Shown in pieces: positions 1 through 12,836 of a stretch of 64,000 nt of DNA. The position numbers and the translations under genes were made by a program. The DNA is from Vanessa cardui (Eukaryota; Arthropoda; Insecta; Lepidoptera; Nymphalidae): positions 3,286,001 through 3,350,000 of the forward strand of contig NC_061127.1 in assembly GCF_905220365.1 (NCBI RefSeq), given 5' to 3'. The notes beneath the pieces are model-generated. The model saw only the letters and a program-made list of their open reading frames with translations. It had not been told where the DNA came from and made no database searches. Each line of letters opens with the position of its first letter. Within the stretch, counting starts at the first letter, position 1.

Positions 1-231
1 TTCATTTTTAATATTATTTCCTTGATTTTTAAAAGCTAACTTACTATATTTGTTTCGAGATTGTTAAATTCATTTTATACCAGCTGTGCACGCGACCTTG
101 TATGCGTTTGAATTTAACAAAAATATATATTATTGTAGCCTAAGTTACTTCTTATTATATCAGTTATCTGCTAGTGAAAGTCCCGTCCAGACGATAATTG
201 TAAAAAAAATATTTGGATTTATGTACGTGTA

Positions 232-247
232 TACACACACACACACA
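232..247. repeat. (AC)n microsatellite
   Basis: Short run of CA dinucleotides. Confidence 0.8.
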
Positions 248-1493
248 TGCATTGAGTGAAAAAGGGCTATTCTAATATTACACTCCAATGTGTCTGTACA
301 CTTCAATTTTATTATATGTATAGATACATAAAAAGCCGATTGACGTTGAACGGTGTAGATGATGAACGGTATGGTTTGCTACAGCGTCATCTAACGAGTT
401 ACCCTTATCAATGAAAAAAGAACACATATTTGCATATGTGTGTCTATTTAAATAATGTTACATACATACATGTCGAACGGATAATCTGTGTTTTAGTAGT
501 CGATTAAAAAACGAAGAAATCGATAGCTTATATTATAAAACGTTAACCATTAAAGGTTCTGTCTACTGTAATACTAAATCCATGCGAAACTACGGCAAAT
601 CTGAACCCTGAAACTTTTACTTATTGCGTTATAAGTATGCAATCAACAATAGAACCAAGAACCCCTCCATAGAGATTAGAGAAGTACTAGCTGGTCAATA
701 TTGACGTCCATTGTTTGAGCTCATGAACCATTTACCGAACTTAGTGAAATGATATAATTCAGGTTTGTTTAGGAAATAGTATTTTATACCATACTCGCTA
801 ATCGCATACAAATTTACCTGGTTACGGTAAATTCAACCATTTTAGATTCTTGGAATTATTTTGAATATCGAACAAGATTTCCTAGAACGATCGACTTACA
901 TTTTGATTGAGATATGTATTTACAAATTTGATGACATGTATTTTAAAATAAGACTAGATAACTGTAACAACGATTTACAATTAGCGTTTTAACTAAAAAT
1001 TTAATACTATTGTCTTAAGTTTTCGCGATTATTACACATTACTCACAGACTCTGTCTACCCGTGACCACGAACGATGTAAAGTGCTCGAAACGTCGGGAT
1101 GTTAAAAATAATTAATATACGCGATTCAAATCCGTTATAACTAGTTTTATTTCAATTTAATACTATTCAAATAAAACTCAAAGCGGAATCATTTGTGACT
1201 GAAATATGCAATTAAATTGAAATAAGAAACATTGAATTGAGAACCATTTAAATGAAAACATGCAAACGCAAGCAATGAATTCAATTGCTGTTCTAAATAC
1301 CACAAGTTTTCTGACAGTAAGACACATTCTTCAATAATATATGTATAGATTTCTCGTCAGTTCTCTTTGCCTTCGAACTGAAATGTAGCGGTATATTCCT
1401 GAACAGATGTGGTCTCAGAATTACATTTTTCCTTGCAATATATTTGAATAGACCGAACCGAGATTTGTTAGAAGGCGAAAACCAGTACTCCAT

Positions 1494-1650
1494 GTGTTCA
1501 TTTATGTTATAATTCTCATGCTCAACAGTGACGAAAAACATCGTAAGGAAACCTGCATGTGTTTTAATATAGCCGTGCCATATGTGTATGTGTCCCATTG
1601 CAACAGCGTGGTTGAATTATTTTCAAGCCTCCTTCTTTCTCCTCCAAGGG
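1494..1650 (+). mobile_element. Fragment of tRNA-derived SINE (S1)
   Basis: Matches the S1 middle: CTCATGCTCAACAGTGACG, ACATCGTAAGGAAACCTGCA and CAACAGCGTGGTTGAAT. tRNA head missing. Confidence 0.6.
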
Positions 1651-1677
1651 AAACGGGTCTATGTACACGGTATTGGG

Positions 1678-1756
1678 ACATTTATAGACTGTACTTTTAT
1701 ATCTAAAATTTATTATTTATTATTTATTTATATATAAAAGTACAGTCTATAAATGT
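1678..1756. repeat. Perfect 25-bp hairpin
   Basis: Arms 1678-1702 and 1732-1756 are exact reverse complements (ACATTTATAGACTGTACTTT then TATAT) around a 29-nt AT-only spacer. Confidence 0.85.
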
Positions 1757-2630
1757 ATACAGTTCGAAACCAATATGATATTTTTTAATAAAAAATTGCT
1801 TGAAATATTTCGATGAACTTCTATAAGTTAAGATGTGTTTAATATCGAAACCTAAATATTGAATAAACAATAATAGTAAATCTTTATACACATAAATCGG
1901 TTGGACCAAATTTCGATGTAATATTTTGTGTGTTCCCGGGTCCCTTGATGATTTAGATTGGAGCCGGTAAGTGGCGTTTGCGATCGAGTGTTAGTGATAT
2001 CGTATAATAATAATTAATATACTTATATGTATAATGTATATGTATATCAGAACTCTGTGTAAGCCCATCTAGGTATTAGTCTGATCAGATTTTCCTTGAT
2101 TAAAGAGTAGTACTAAGTATATTTGTGTTAAAGTTTAAAAGCTAATTGATTTAGTATAACTACACAAGGGACACCTTAGTTACCAAAAACTGCCAAACGC
2201 TGCAAAAATTCTTATAGTTTAGAAACCCAGTAGTATCTTTAAAAGGATACATGTAATGTATCACATCGACTTGTATTTTTACATTGAAATGTACAAAAAC
2301 ATTTTCAATACACGAATGTATGTGTGTGTGTGTATAAAAAAAAAGAATAAAAAATAGAAATGTTTTAACATTTTCTTCAAGATGCAATATGTACAAAACT
2401 GTACACGTCCGCAGCGTGTTCGCAAGGAGACTTGAATTTCACTTCACTTTGACTCGCTTCCGTATCGAATTAACTTTTGTTTCGTGCGCGACTGTACGTC
2501 TCCGAACTGGTTCCACTTGTTAAGTTTTATTGAATTTTCATACGATATTCTGAATTAGATTTTCGGAAAAAGATATATTGATATAAGAATAATGTCATTG
2601 ATTGAAGTATAATGTTTTGTCGATAGATTG
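1757..2630. other. Gene-free span
   Basis: No coding or repeat signal recognised; a TG microsatellite at 2319-2332. The part 2400-2520 is more GC-rich than its surroundings. Confidence 0.6.
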
Positions 2631-2785
2631 GTTGTTGAAAAAGAGTAACAAATGATTTTCTTGCCGGTTCTTCTCGGTAGAATATACTTTTCGAACCGGT
2701 GGTAGCTTCTGTTAATTGTTAAATAACGATTCAAAATTGTTTTTAAAAGCCTACTTGAACAAAGTTTATTTTGATTTCAAAAATA
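2631..2785 (+). mobile_element. 3' end of a non-LTR retrotransposon (family L1t)
   Basis: GTTGAAAAAGAGTAAC start, CGAACCGGTGGTAGCTTC middle, and AGTTTATTTTGATTTC tail; recurs in gene C intron 3 and, inverted, gene B intron 3. Confidence 0.6.
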
Positions 2786-5700
2786 TTTCCAAATAATCAT
2801 CATCACTATCGTGTTTTGAAACCAAGAAAAAGGTTTTTTTTTTATAAATGGCGGCTTTCATCTTCAAGTAAATATTCAGGTAAAGGAACCGCTAAGCACT
2901 CGTCAGTGGGCTGTGGAGGTGTTAAGTACTTCCTTTTTTGCTGACAAAGAGAGTAAGGGTGTCGACTTTAAAATTTAATAAAGTAAAGAATATTTTGATT
3001 AATATTGAAATAAAAGGCGTTAGTATTATAAAATTTATCACATCTGGACCATTATTTGTATCAAAAATAAATTATTGTTTTAGCATTTTCTTCATCTGAA
3101 GAAATCTTTATATTTTTTGTTCGCAAAAAGGATTTTCAAGAAATAATTCTCTGAAGTTGATATACCGTAAAGCAAACCAAAAGGGATTTACAACGAAGAG
3201 TAATCAAACGCCTTTTCCGTGAAAACACGTCTTATACAGTTATACTCGCGGCCTATTAGTGGCGAAGATTAATTATCAACAAAACATACCAACACCTAAA
3301 TTTATATACAAGGAAAAAATTGCGTGAATTATTTTTGCCGGATAAAAGATTTTTATAAATGCATTCATCAATTAACGAATTCTGCAATGCTCTTTTCCTT
3401 TTACAAAATATATCCAAGCATTGAAATAATATCATACTTGAACTTACAAGATCATATAACAATTAATTAAGAATTCTCCAAACAGAAAATACATCGAAAA
3501 AATCGACAGACAATAATCAGCAAGAATTATGGACCAATCAAAACAATAGCTCATTATAAAATGTCGTTAATTACGTATTATTGGAAACTATAAGCATCAC
3601 TTGGTCAATGGTTATTGAATCTCGTTCCACGTAATTGGATCCCAGAGAACCTTTACGCGTATCTAGAGCGGGCTCTCGATCTATTTAACTGATTAAGACG
3701 CCTTTAGAACGGTGGTAGAAACGCTTGGATATATTTGAGAAGCGTTTTCAAAGGGAACGGAACGTCATTTAGTTCATTCGAGAAATTTTTCCTCGTAATA
3801 AGTTCATATTTAAGGTTAACTGTAATCGCGTCTAGTCCGCGTAATTGAAAAAGAAAATTGCTTAGCATTTTATGTGATATTTGAACCCTGATACTAAAAT
3901 AAAAAAAGACTTCTATACTTATACACCACAGGTTTACCAGAAGTTTAACAAAACATGTACAATTATAATACATGTTTTGTATTAAATATGTAACCAATCT
4001 CTAAGTGTTCATTTTATTATCACAAGATTGAGAAACAGTAACAGTTCAATTCGTACAGACTGAAGTTATTTTTATAAATTAACCATCACACATTAAACAT
4101 ATGTTCCAATATTTCAGTCAAGTACTAATTTATTTATGTTGTTTATTACAGTTAGTTATAAACTTCACTTTCATATACGTCTATTAAATATAGTAGAATG
4201 ATCACGCTTTGTATACTAAGACTTCAAGACTGTTGAATCCGCTTTAAACATTGTTCCACCCTCGTGAGTATTCCCTTCCTTAAAGAGTTCTTACGCGAAA
4301 AGTTTTCAAATTTGACTGATAGTTTGTGATATACAAGATAAAACAAACAAACTCTTCAACTTTATAGCATTAGGACAGATGCAATCCTTTTTTATCCTCT
4401 TTGGCGTCAAAAATATTTGTATCTATATTTATCTTTCAATCGAGAGATTTACTATCTGGATACCACACTGATATAGGTGTTACTTGGGGATGTATATATT
4501 ATAGGAGGGAAAAATAGCCTTAACCGAATTTAGCCAGATGTTTGACCTTATATGATAGTAATGTACTTAGCGAGGTTATAAAAATACCATAAAACCTCTA
4601 TATTTTTTATGACATATTCATCCCAAGTCAAAAAGACGACGACGAGATCATTTTTTACCACATAAACAAAATTTAGTCCACATGACATTTTACAATTTTT
4701 TCGACGATTACCAAAATATTGAGATGTTGATTTAGAAAATGTTAGACCAAGAATACAAAATCAGCGTTTTTACATAAATCGTAAATTACTTTATGACCTA
4801 AAACAACAGTTGGGGTTTAGGGGCCCTGATAATCCTACCCACTACCGATTAGGTGTCAAAGGGCCCAGGGTTTATTGAAATTACCTTAGTATATACGCTC
4901 TCGTTATACACTAAAATCATTTAGATGTGATTAATATATTAGTTTAGGGATTTGCTAGTTCATGCATGCAAACTTCAATATCACAAGGATTTAATTTTTT
5001 ATGCAAGTGAAGGGATGAACTTCTAATTGTAAAATATGCTAGACTTTTGATATTTTCTACATTTATTTTAAAACGTTATTTCTATTGTCTATCATTAGCA
5101 TTAAATTTGTCGGAATAAATTGAACATATTTTTAGTTTCGTGTTGGAATTTATTTTTAATAAAATAGGGCACTTAATTAGATTCATACCTAATATTTATT
5201 CATCTGGTTTTTTACGAATAAAAAAGGTAAAAAAACGAACCGAATAAAAACAAATGTGTATAATATTGCATCTTCATAACGTTGTCTAAAAACTCGAAAA
5301 TAAAATTAGTTGTATCAAAGTCAAAACTCACCGCACGATGGTGAGAAAGTAATATTTTAAGACGTTGACAATAATATATACATCATTTAACTAACAGGGA
5401 TGAAAATTTAATCACGGTTTAGAACGTTTTACCCGTGCGGTATAAAGTGAGGTTTTAAAGATTGTAAACAGATAATATTCAGAATAATTCTATAATATAA
5501 ACTTATTAGTGAATAAACTTTGTAGTATATATCACGTTAGCGCAGATTTCAACCGATGACGATACATTACTATATAAGCCAAAAATTTTTGGACAAATGG
5601 ACAAAACAAGATCGACGGTTCAATTGCCTTTACTTTTACAAAACTTCTTTCACTCTTACTGATAATATCTTAATAATAAGTAACGTAGATGAACAATAAG

Positions 5701-7123
5701 TTTTCTTGCACAAAATTTCATAATATAAATTTTAGTACAGAATCAGAAACATCTAGAGCGTACATTATCAGGTTATTCCACTGCGCCGGGCCGGAATACA
5801 TATCTCAGTAAATTCCTCGAAAAACTCCTCAGAATATTTACCCACTTTCTTTCCACAACGATTCTATTAAGCCACGCTTGCCACTTCTATTTTTCATGCT
5901 TCTGCTGTTGAAATCAAGTTATTTATTTACAAGCGAACTTATGAAATGTTTTACGCAGCGCTTATTTTTATCTGTCTCATTTTTATACTAACATAAAAAG
6001 ACGTAACATTTGTTCATTTGTATGGTTATCTGTGGAACTAATGATCTTATTAGTCACTACACCAATGAGGTATAAGACAACGATTCCGAAGTCCTGCCAT
6101 CAACTCCAGGTCCCGTCCCGAACGAAAAAATCAACAAACAATAATAATAAGCATGAATTAGTGACGAATCATAATCGACATAGTGGACATATGTCCTGTG
6201 TCAGCTAGTTTTCCATGAGGGCACCCTGATCAAAATAAGTCAGCATGACATTAACGGCTTCTTATTCTTAAATACAGTAGGTTATGCATTACATTTATAG
6301 TCTGCATATTAGCCGAGCTAACACAATTACTTTTTAACAAATCGGAAATATATATCTCTTAAAACAGAATATCTCTAGAGGATTATATTTCCATTCCGAA
6401 TCAAAATTATGGGCAATCCGTAATATCCAAATAAAATTTAGGTTATCTTTATTAAAAAATTGCGCCCTTGCAAAGTCAGAGCGGGTCGCTAGTATTTTAT
6501 AATAGAATATTGCAAGGCTTACTTTAACAGTTGTATTTATTTTTGTCAGAGATAACCATAAAAAAAAATAAAAAAATTAGATACTAATAAAATATTTAGA
6601 GAAATTCGTAAACATACTTTGACAATGAAAGTGCTACTCCTCAGCTCTTGCATTGGTAAGGCGTTGCCAAACTGTTCCTAATGGTAGGACTTTTATGACC
6701 TTGGCTCACTCAACCATCGAACCAGTAAAAAAATAAGCTTTATCGCACTGCCCCCAGTACCTAAATTCTAATTGAGTTTATTATAATTAAGGCTGTGTAT
6801 ACACAATGGTTAAAAATTGTTCAAATATTTAAATACTTGATTATAACAACATAACTATTGAACTCTAAAATATTTCCAATAAAAAATATACTCGTTATAA
6901 ATTCAAAGACCACTCGTAATGGTACAAAGCTTTGAATCAAAGAAGTTATATCGTGTATTTGGCCTCAATACAAGAACTTCACAAATGCGAAACAAAACAT
7001 GAATGTTTAAAGTTGACATTTTTCGAATCGTTTGATTTACTGACATATTTATTGAAACGGTATTTATTTTTAATTTAATACAGTTCTACAATATAATACC
7101 TTTACATATAATTCGTGTAGTGG
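2786..7123. other. Gene-free span
   Basis: AT-rich, all frames short. No motif, exon or transposon end that I can support. Confidence 0.6.
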
Positions 7124-7199
7124 TAGGGCTTTGAGCACGACAAAATTTTTAGGTTATATGTGGATATTACCTAAAAATTTGGTCTTGCACAAAGCCCTA
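7124..7199. repeat. 31-bp inverted repeat
   Basis: Arms 7124-7154 and 7169-7199 differ at three positions and carry GGGCTTTG / CAAAGCCCTA, the same words as the R3 repeat end. Confidence 0.75.
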
Positions 7200-7700
7200 C
7201 GGCGAGTGGTCATTACATAATACATTTTATAACACGTCACATTTCACGAGTCGTAACAATACAGTGTGTTTTCAATACAAAATGATTCAGTCATTACCAG
7301 CACAAGATACTTCTTAAAATATTAGATTCCAAGTTTTTGGTTCATTACCAATATTTATTATAGTGGTATTTCTAACAGTACCTATATCTATGGACATTAT
7401 TGACTAGCATTAGTTAGCCCACTTAACTAACCCACCTATGATTTGAGATATAGTACATGCAGAATAGTTTTAGCGCCACGTTAAATTCGTTTTCATCTCG
7501 TATGTACTCGAGTCTCGAAACTCTCATATTTGTTTCCTAGTGTATTAAAAATATACATTAAATTAATAAATAAAAACGATAGCAAACAAATTTTACGTAT
7601 CTTCACATCCGATCGTATGAATTTATATCTTGTTGTATTGGGTGAAACCACGACCTGAATTGTGTACGATATGATCGCAGAGTAAAATTGTAAGGTAAAA

Positions 7701-8020
7701 TACGACACAACATAGATGTAGCATCGGCGAAATTCGTAAAACCAATCACATCCGAATTAAGTATGCTATCCCAAATTATTTCTTATGTGAATATGATCTT
7801 TACGAAAACGTAAAAACTTGTAATATCATGTGACCTAATACATTCGTCAATTTGACACGTCGATTTCCATGCACTTGCTTACTCGGGTTAAACTGGCGGG
7901 AGAATCTATAGCGACGAACAGTGTCGAATGACGCGATAGGGAGCTATTTCTATTGGTTGTATAAATCGGCAGCCATCGGTTTTATTGAATTAGCCGATGC
8001 TACATCTAAGTTGTGTCGTA
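7701..8020. mobile_element. MITE-like element with about 30-bp terminal inverted repeats
   Basis: Left end TACGACACAACATAGATGTA and right end (reverse) TACGACACAACTTAGATGTA continue through GCATCGGC, 320 bp end to end. No coding capacity. A TA target duplication fits if the repeats begin at CGACACAAC. Confidence 0.75.
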
Positions 8021-8684
8021 CTATGTGAAAATAACACATAACAATGACAGCTCGGATTAATCGGTAACACTTGATGATGTTTTATAATTTGCAACACTGA
8101 CTTTTACATAAGTATTAATATTTCAAAAACGAAATTGAAAACATGTAAATGAAAATACATCGTTGTTACTTTTATTTTATTTATTTTAATTGTATGTAAT
8201 CAATAATGATGTTATATTGTATGTAGTTAAATTAAATTCAAGTTGACTCATAAAAATACTTTTGAATTGTGATGTTATAGTATTTAGTGAAATGTAAAGC
8301 AACCAGTTCAGAACGTAGGTCCTACCTAAAATATATACAAAGAAACTTAATACTTTCAATTTCCCCGGTTTATGTAAGAAGTTTAATTAAATACGATTAT
8401 TATTTTAGTATGTATTATTTAGTCCTTAATTGAACAATTATCCTTAAGTTCAATGTTACTGACACAGAATTTAAATTTAGGTTAAGTTAAGAATATCTGC
8501 GGAATTATATTACAGATACGATTACGTGCCCCAGTAAGAATGTATTGACTCTGTAAAGTTGTAAACTCGGAAAGTAATCCGACGTGCCTTTAATAATATA
8601 TAATAATATTAAATTTTCTAATTCAATGATTTATTTTACTCATCTATTAATCCTTTACACATAAATCGTATTTATTGTAAAATC

Positions 8685-8818
8685 TATTTTTACCGCCTTC
8701 ATGACTTTCTGTTTGGCCTAAAGGTTGACTGGTAGAGAATGCCTTCAGGCATTAAGTCCGCCTTTTGTTTCAACTTTTGTTGTTGGTCAATAAAGTATTT
8801 TAAATAAATAAATAAATA
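8685..8818 (+). mobile_element. 3' end of another non-LTR retrotransposon
   Basis: GCATTAAGTCCGCCTTTTG, CAATAAAG and an AAATAAATAAATAAATA tail are the usual end of a Lepidopteran LINE; family from memory. Confidence 0.55.
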
Positions 8819-9085
8819 CATCAATGAACGCAGTTAACGAATCTAATTCTAAAAACACATAAATATAATTCTAGCCGCTTCTTCTCTACATGCTGGAAAA
8901 TAATTCTTTTATAGCGTAATTAATTTTCTCATTACTCATGCCTCTAACTAGGAAACCCTCTGGAAACTAGGTTGGTAATCCAACGTGCCTAAATATAATA
9001 ACATTAAATATCCTTATTCAATTGTTTATTTATTCAACATAAATTTTACACATCTATCAATTATTTACACATATCACAATAACAA

Positions 9086-9290
9086 GAGCTGAGATGGTCC
9101 AGTGGTAAGAAGGCGTGTATCTTAATCGATGATTTCGGGTTCAAACCCAGGCAAGCACCACTATATATGTGTGATTAATTTGTGTTTATAATTCATCCCG
9201 TGCTCGACGGTGAAGGATAACATCGTGAGGAAACCTGCATGTGCCATGTGTGTAGAGGGTAATTTACAGGCTGTTACTTTTTTCACTTTA
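9086..9290 (+). mobile_element. SINE S1 with tRNA head
   Basis: GAGCTGAGATGGTCCAGTGG (box A-like) and GGGTTCAAACC (box B) show descent from a tRNA; ends CAGGCTGTTAC plus T-run. An internal block of the tail is deleted. Confidence 0.75.
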
Positions 9291-9831
9291 ACACAATAAC
9301 TAAGCAATCAAACGGTTTAGATACCGTTACGGTTCAGAAAGCACACACATATAATTCTAACCGCTTCTCGAACATTCTAGAAAATTACTCTTTCATTACG
9401 TAATGAATTTTCTCATTTCTCATCCCTCAATCACAGCAAGAATAAGCACAGACATAAGAAATCAGTTTAACGGTGATCTTTTACGAGGTCATAAAAACGA
9501 AACTCGTACGAATCTGGTAATACCGAATGTAACATTTTAGCGCTTAAATCTAGAACGTCTTAGGCCTTTTTACGCTTTAAGCGCAAATAAAATATTTTAC
9601 GTTAATCTGTTTTAATGATAACAACAAGACTCTAATTAAAAGGAACAAACGTTTCGGCCAATTGTTGTAGTTAGTTTTTTTTTTTTTGTTGTGGGCCGGG
9701 TGCTATGTTTGTCATTAAATAGAACTTAATACTTTTATTAAACAAAAATGAATATGAGCATAAATTTAAACATATTATAACAAAAATTAATACTGTATTT
9801 TAACTCGTCTAAATGCATTATTTTATGGTAA

Positions 9832-10095
9832 GGCGGACTAGCTAATGGGCTAGCCTAATGGTATGTGGTCACCACCTACCAAAGATGGCACTGTAGGAAA
9901 TATTCACAATTCCTCATATGAATGCGCCGCCAGCCTCATGAACTAAGATGTTATGCTCTTGTGTCTGTTACACTGTCTCGCTCACTCAAACCGGAACACA
10001 TCAAAACTGAGTACTGCTCTTTGGTGGTAGAATATTTGATACGAGGGTGTTATGTACTCTAACGGCTTTCTACAATGAACTACCACCAACTAAAC
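9832..10095 (+). repeat. Degenerate family R3 copy
   Basis: GGTAAGGCGGACTAGCTAAT start, AACTAAGATGTTATG and CCGGAACACA blocks retained; heavily diverged. Confidence 0.5.
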
Positions 10096-10714
10096 ATCAG
10101 CAGCGATAACAATGATTACTTATTTTTGTACTGAGCACCTTCGCGTGAATAGAATAAATATCTACTACATTGCAGAATAAGGATTTTTTGGGAAATTTTT
10201 TTTTCAAAATCTTCAACGATTATACTTCAGGCAATTGGCGCAAAACGCCTTATGAAAATCTGTTCGTTTGTTTTTGAATTTTTTGCATTTAGACCAACAG
10301 ACGCTACTGGGACACTTGTTTTTATATGTCGGAGATGTCAATAATACGGAAGGTGATTTGACGAATCGCAAGCGTTGTCAGTATTGCATAACGCTTTGAC
10401 GGAGTCTAGATGGGTCGGTGCGAGTCGGCGACACACCACTTCAGTGCTAGCCACCGTACAGACAACTCGTCTAGAAACTGTCTTACGACTCGTCATTATT
10501 ATTGTGGTTTAAAAGTGTTTAAAAGTAAATCGTTTGAGTGAATAAGGAACTTTTATTAATTAACCGTACCCGCATAACGCCCACACATAATGTCTGATTG
10601 TGAGAACAACCACTCAAACCAACCACATCTATCGTTATATATAATAATATTTTTATATATGTAGGTATATTAAAAATTACAAGCTTAACACGTCGAGCGC
10701 TAAGTCTGGATTCG

Positions 10715-11302
10715 AAAAATAAATAAAATTTTAACAAAAAGAAAAACCGACTTCAAACAAAACACTATTTTAAAACAAATGAATATGCACGAAAAAGTAA
10801 TAAAAATAATTGCGTATTCAACATATTTTTTAAAGTCTTCCTAAGTTAAATAAAATGAAAAATATTAGACTACTTAAAAGTCGATTAACGATTATATCAT
10901 GTAGTTATAGTTATTGGTATATTTGGAGCCGGTGTCAGCCACGGTGCCCTTGTCCCAACAATCAAAAGAAAGAAGCGATACGAGCCCCTTGATTGATCCA
11001 GTATATTATTGTGTAAAAGGTAATTTGTAAAAAACATATTTGTTAAAGTATTCTCGTATTGTTTTTTGATTTTATTGGCTGACACCGACTCCAAATATAA
11101 CAATAATTATAACTACATGATATAATCGTTAATCGACTTTTAAGTAGTCTAATATTTTTCATTTTATTTAACTTAGGAAGACTTTAAAAAATATGTTGAA
11201 TACGCAATTATTTTTATTACTTTTTCGTGCATATTCATTTGTTTTAAAATAGTGTTTTGTTTGAAGTCGGTTTTTCTTTTTGTTAAAATTTTATTTATTT
11301 TT
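10715..11302. repeat. Large near-perfect palindrome inside E1 copy 1
   Basis: Left arm 10715-10940 and right arm 11077-11302 are reverse complements with no length difference; mismatches are scattered substitutions such as GGAGCCGG against GGAGTCGG. The loop 10941-11076 carries a tract also present in copy 2. Confidence 0.85.
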
Positions 11303-11653
11303 TGATTTTAAGTGAAGCTGATGTTGACTAACTAATTTTTTTAAATATGGATAGATTAAGCGTTCCGTTTATATGAGTCAGAAACTACTTCGAGGACAAT
11401 TTCAAAGGAAACTTGCGAGTAAAGCAAAAATACTTTCGAAAATGCGGCTTTAATACGTCATGCGGCATAAACTACAAGGTACCACCCTCGAATGAGCTGT
11501 AATCGACCTCAGTAAAAAAACTTTGCAAAAGAGCTATTCGTATGCTATGTCGTACATCATATGACATCACATGATATACACAAAATTTGATTAAAAACAG
11601 AAAGAAATTCTGCCCCAAATCGCACCCTAACTGCGAGCCGTATAGGAGTTCCA

Positions 11654-11904
11654 TCACTACATAGTATAAAACAAAGTTGCTTTCTCTGTCCCTATATCTT
11701 TAAATCTACGCAACGGATTTTGATGCGGTTTTTTTTAAAAGATAGTGTGGTTCAAGGGGAAGGTTTGTGTATATAATACATAACAATATAGTAAAGAAAC
11801 ACTGATAATTTTAGAAGTTTGCGATGTGATGTCGTATATAAACAAATTCTGTAGTATATTTAGTATCAGTATTGCACCCGTGCGAAGCCGGGGTGGGTAG
11901 CTAG
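11654..11904 (+). mobile_element. Non-autonomous Helitron within E1 copy 1
   Basis: Starts TCACTACATAG after an A and ends with a CCCG...CGGG hairpin, then CTAG followed by T. TC start, hairpin and CTRR end between A and T are the Helitron signature. No coding capacity. Confidence 0.75.
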
Positions 11905-12343
11905 TTGATTATAATATTCGACTATGATAATTACATAAACATAACCACATTACGGAAGGTGACTCAAATATCCAAATAACCTATAAATAAAAGATTCGAC
12001 CGAGTATCGCTAACGTGCTCCTCAGAATTGTTCCGTTCCCTTCCGTTCCGTTACTTTGTCATGGATCCTGTGCTCAGAACCTTACCAAACTTTCATCAAA
12101 TTACCCTTGAAGTATATATTTTATAATAAAAAAAGAATTATCAAAATTGGTTAACGTGATTTTCAGTTATTCACCTATTTGTCGCGCATATACATAATGC
12201 AAATTTAAGACTTATGTCTTTTTCACATGGATACCATCATCGGAAAAAAAAATAAAAAAATGGGACCCCACGGGAAGCACTACCTTTCAAACAAAAAAAA
12301 AATTATCAAAATCGGTCCACCCAGTGAAAAGTTATGAGGTAAC

Positions 12344-12349
<6 letters not shown>

Positions 12350-12382
<33 letters not shown>
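12350..12382. repeat. Poly(A) tract in E1 copy 1
   Basis: About 33 consecutive A; the matching tracts in copies 2 and 3 have different lengths. Confidence 0.85.
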
Positions 12383-12386
<4 letters not shown>

Positions 12387-12644
12387 GACGAATTGATAAC
12401 CTCCTCCTTTTGGAAGTCGGTTGATAACCTAATTTTCGAAACGAATCAGATCTGATTCGTCTCATACTTGTCATTCCTGCGGCACGTATCATTTCCGTCC
12501 AGTAACAAACCCTTTGTCAGTAAGTCATTTTCTCTCTCGGAAATTTTGATGTTTTTCATATTTTTTCGCATATTTAGCATCTACGAATATATTTTATCGA
12601 CAAATGACGTTTTAAAGTAAAATACATTTTTTTTTTATCAAATA

Positions 12645-12836
12645 CTAGTAGTCGCCCGCGGCTTCGTTTGCGTTGTAGGTTGTTGGTTGTCATGTGTAAG
12701 GCAAAAGAAGTAGCATATGTATATCCTTTGGAGTTCAAGTTTAATACGAAATTTCATAAAATTCGGTTCAGCGGTTTGGTCGTGAAAGAGCGACAGACAG
12801 ACAGACAAAGATATTTCACATTTATAATATTAATAA
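12645..12836 (-). mobile_element. Repeat with CTAG end and GCCCGCGGCTTCG hairpin (family H2)
   Basis: ACTAG...CGCCCGCGGCTTCG start and GAAAGAGCGACAGACAGACA then CACATTTATAATATTAAT end. On the reverse strand this finishes CGCGGGCGACTACTAGT, Helitron-like. Other copies at 28575, 31743 and 52112. Confidence 0.6.

Larger units (their letters stand above)
10715..12424 (+). mobile_element. Composite repeat E1, copy 1, with a 226-bp-arm palindrome
   Basis: Long repeat found three and a half times in the window. Copy 1 begins with inverted arms at 10715-10940 and 11077-11302 (equal length, few mismatches, 136-bp loop). It then runs through a unique-looking segment with an embedded Helitron (11654-11904), a long A-run (12350-12382), and ends in GGAAGTCGGTTGA. 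Both ends carry AACCGACTTC in inverted orientation, suggesting terminal inverted repeats of a DNA transposon or foldback element. No protein is encoded. Class uncertain. Confidence 0.75.

Noticed and set aside
232..2340. CRISPR-like or telomeric repeats
   Set aside because: Only dinucleotide microsatellites are present; no spaced direct repeats or TTAGG arrays.
9086..9160. tRNA gene suggested by box A and box B
   Set aside because: The same head recurs with SINE tails many times in the window; it does not fold into a proper cloverleaf with acceptor stem.
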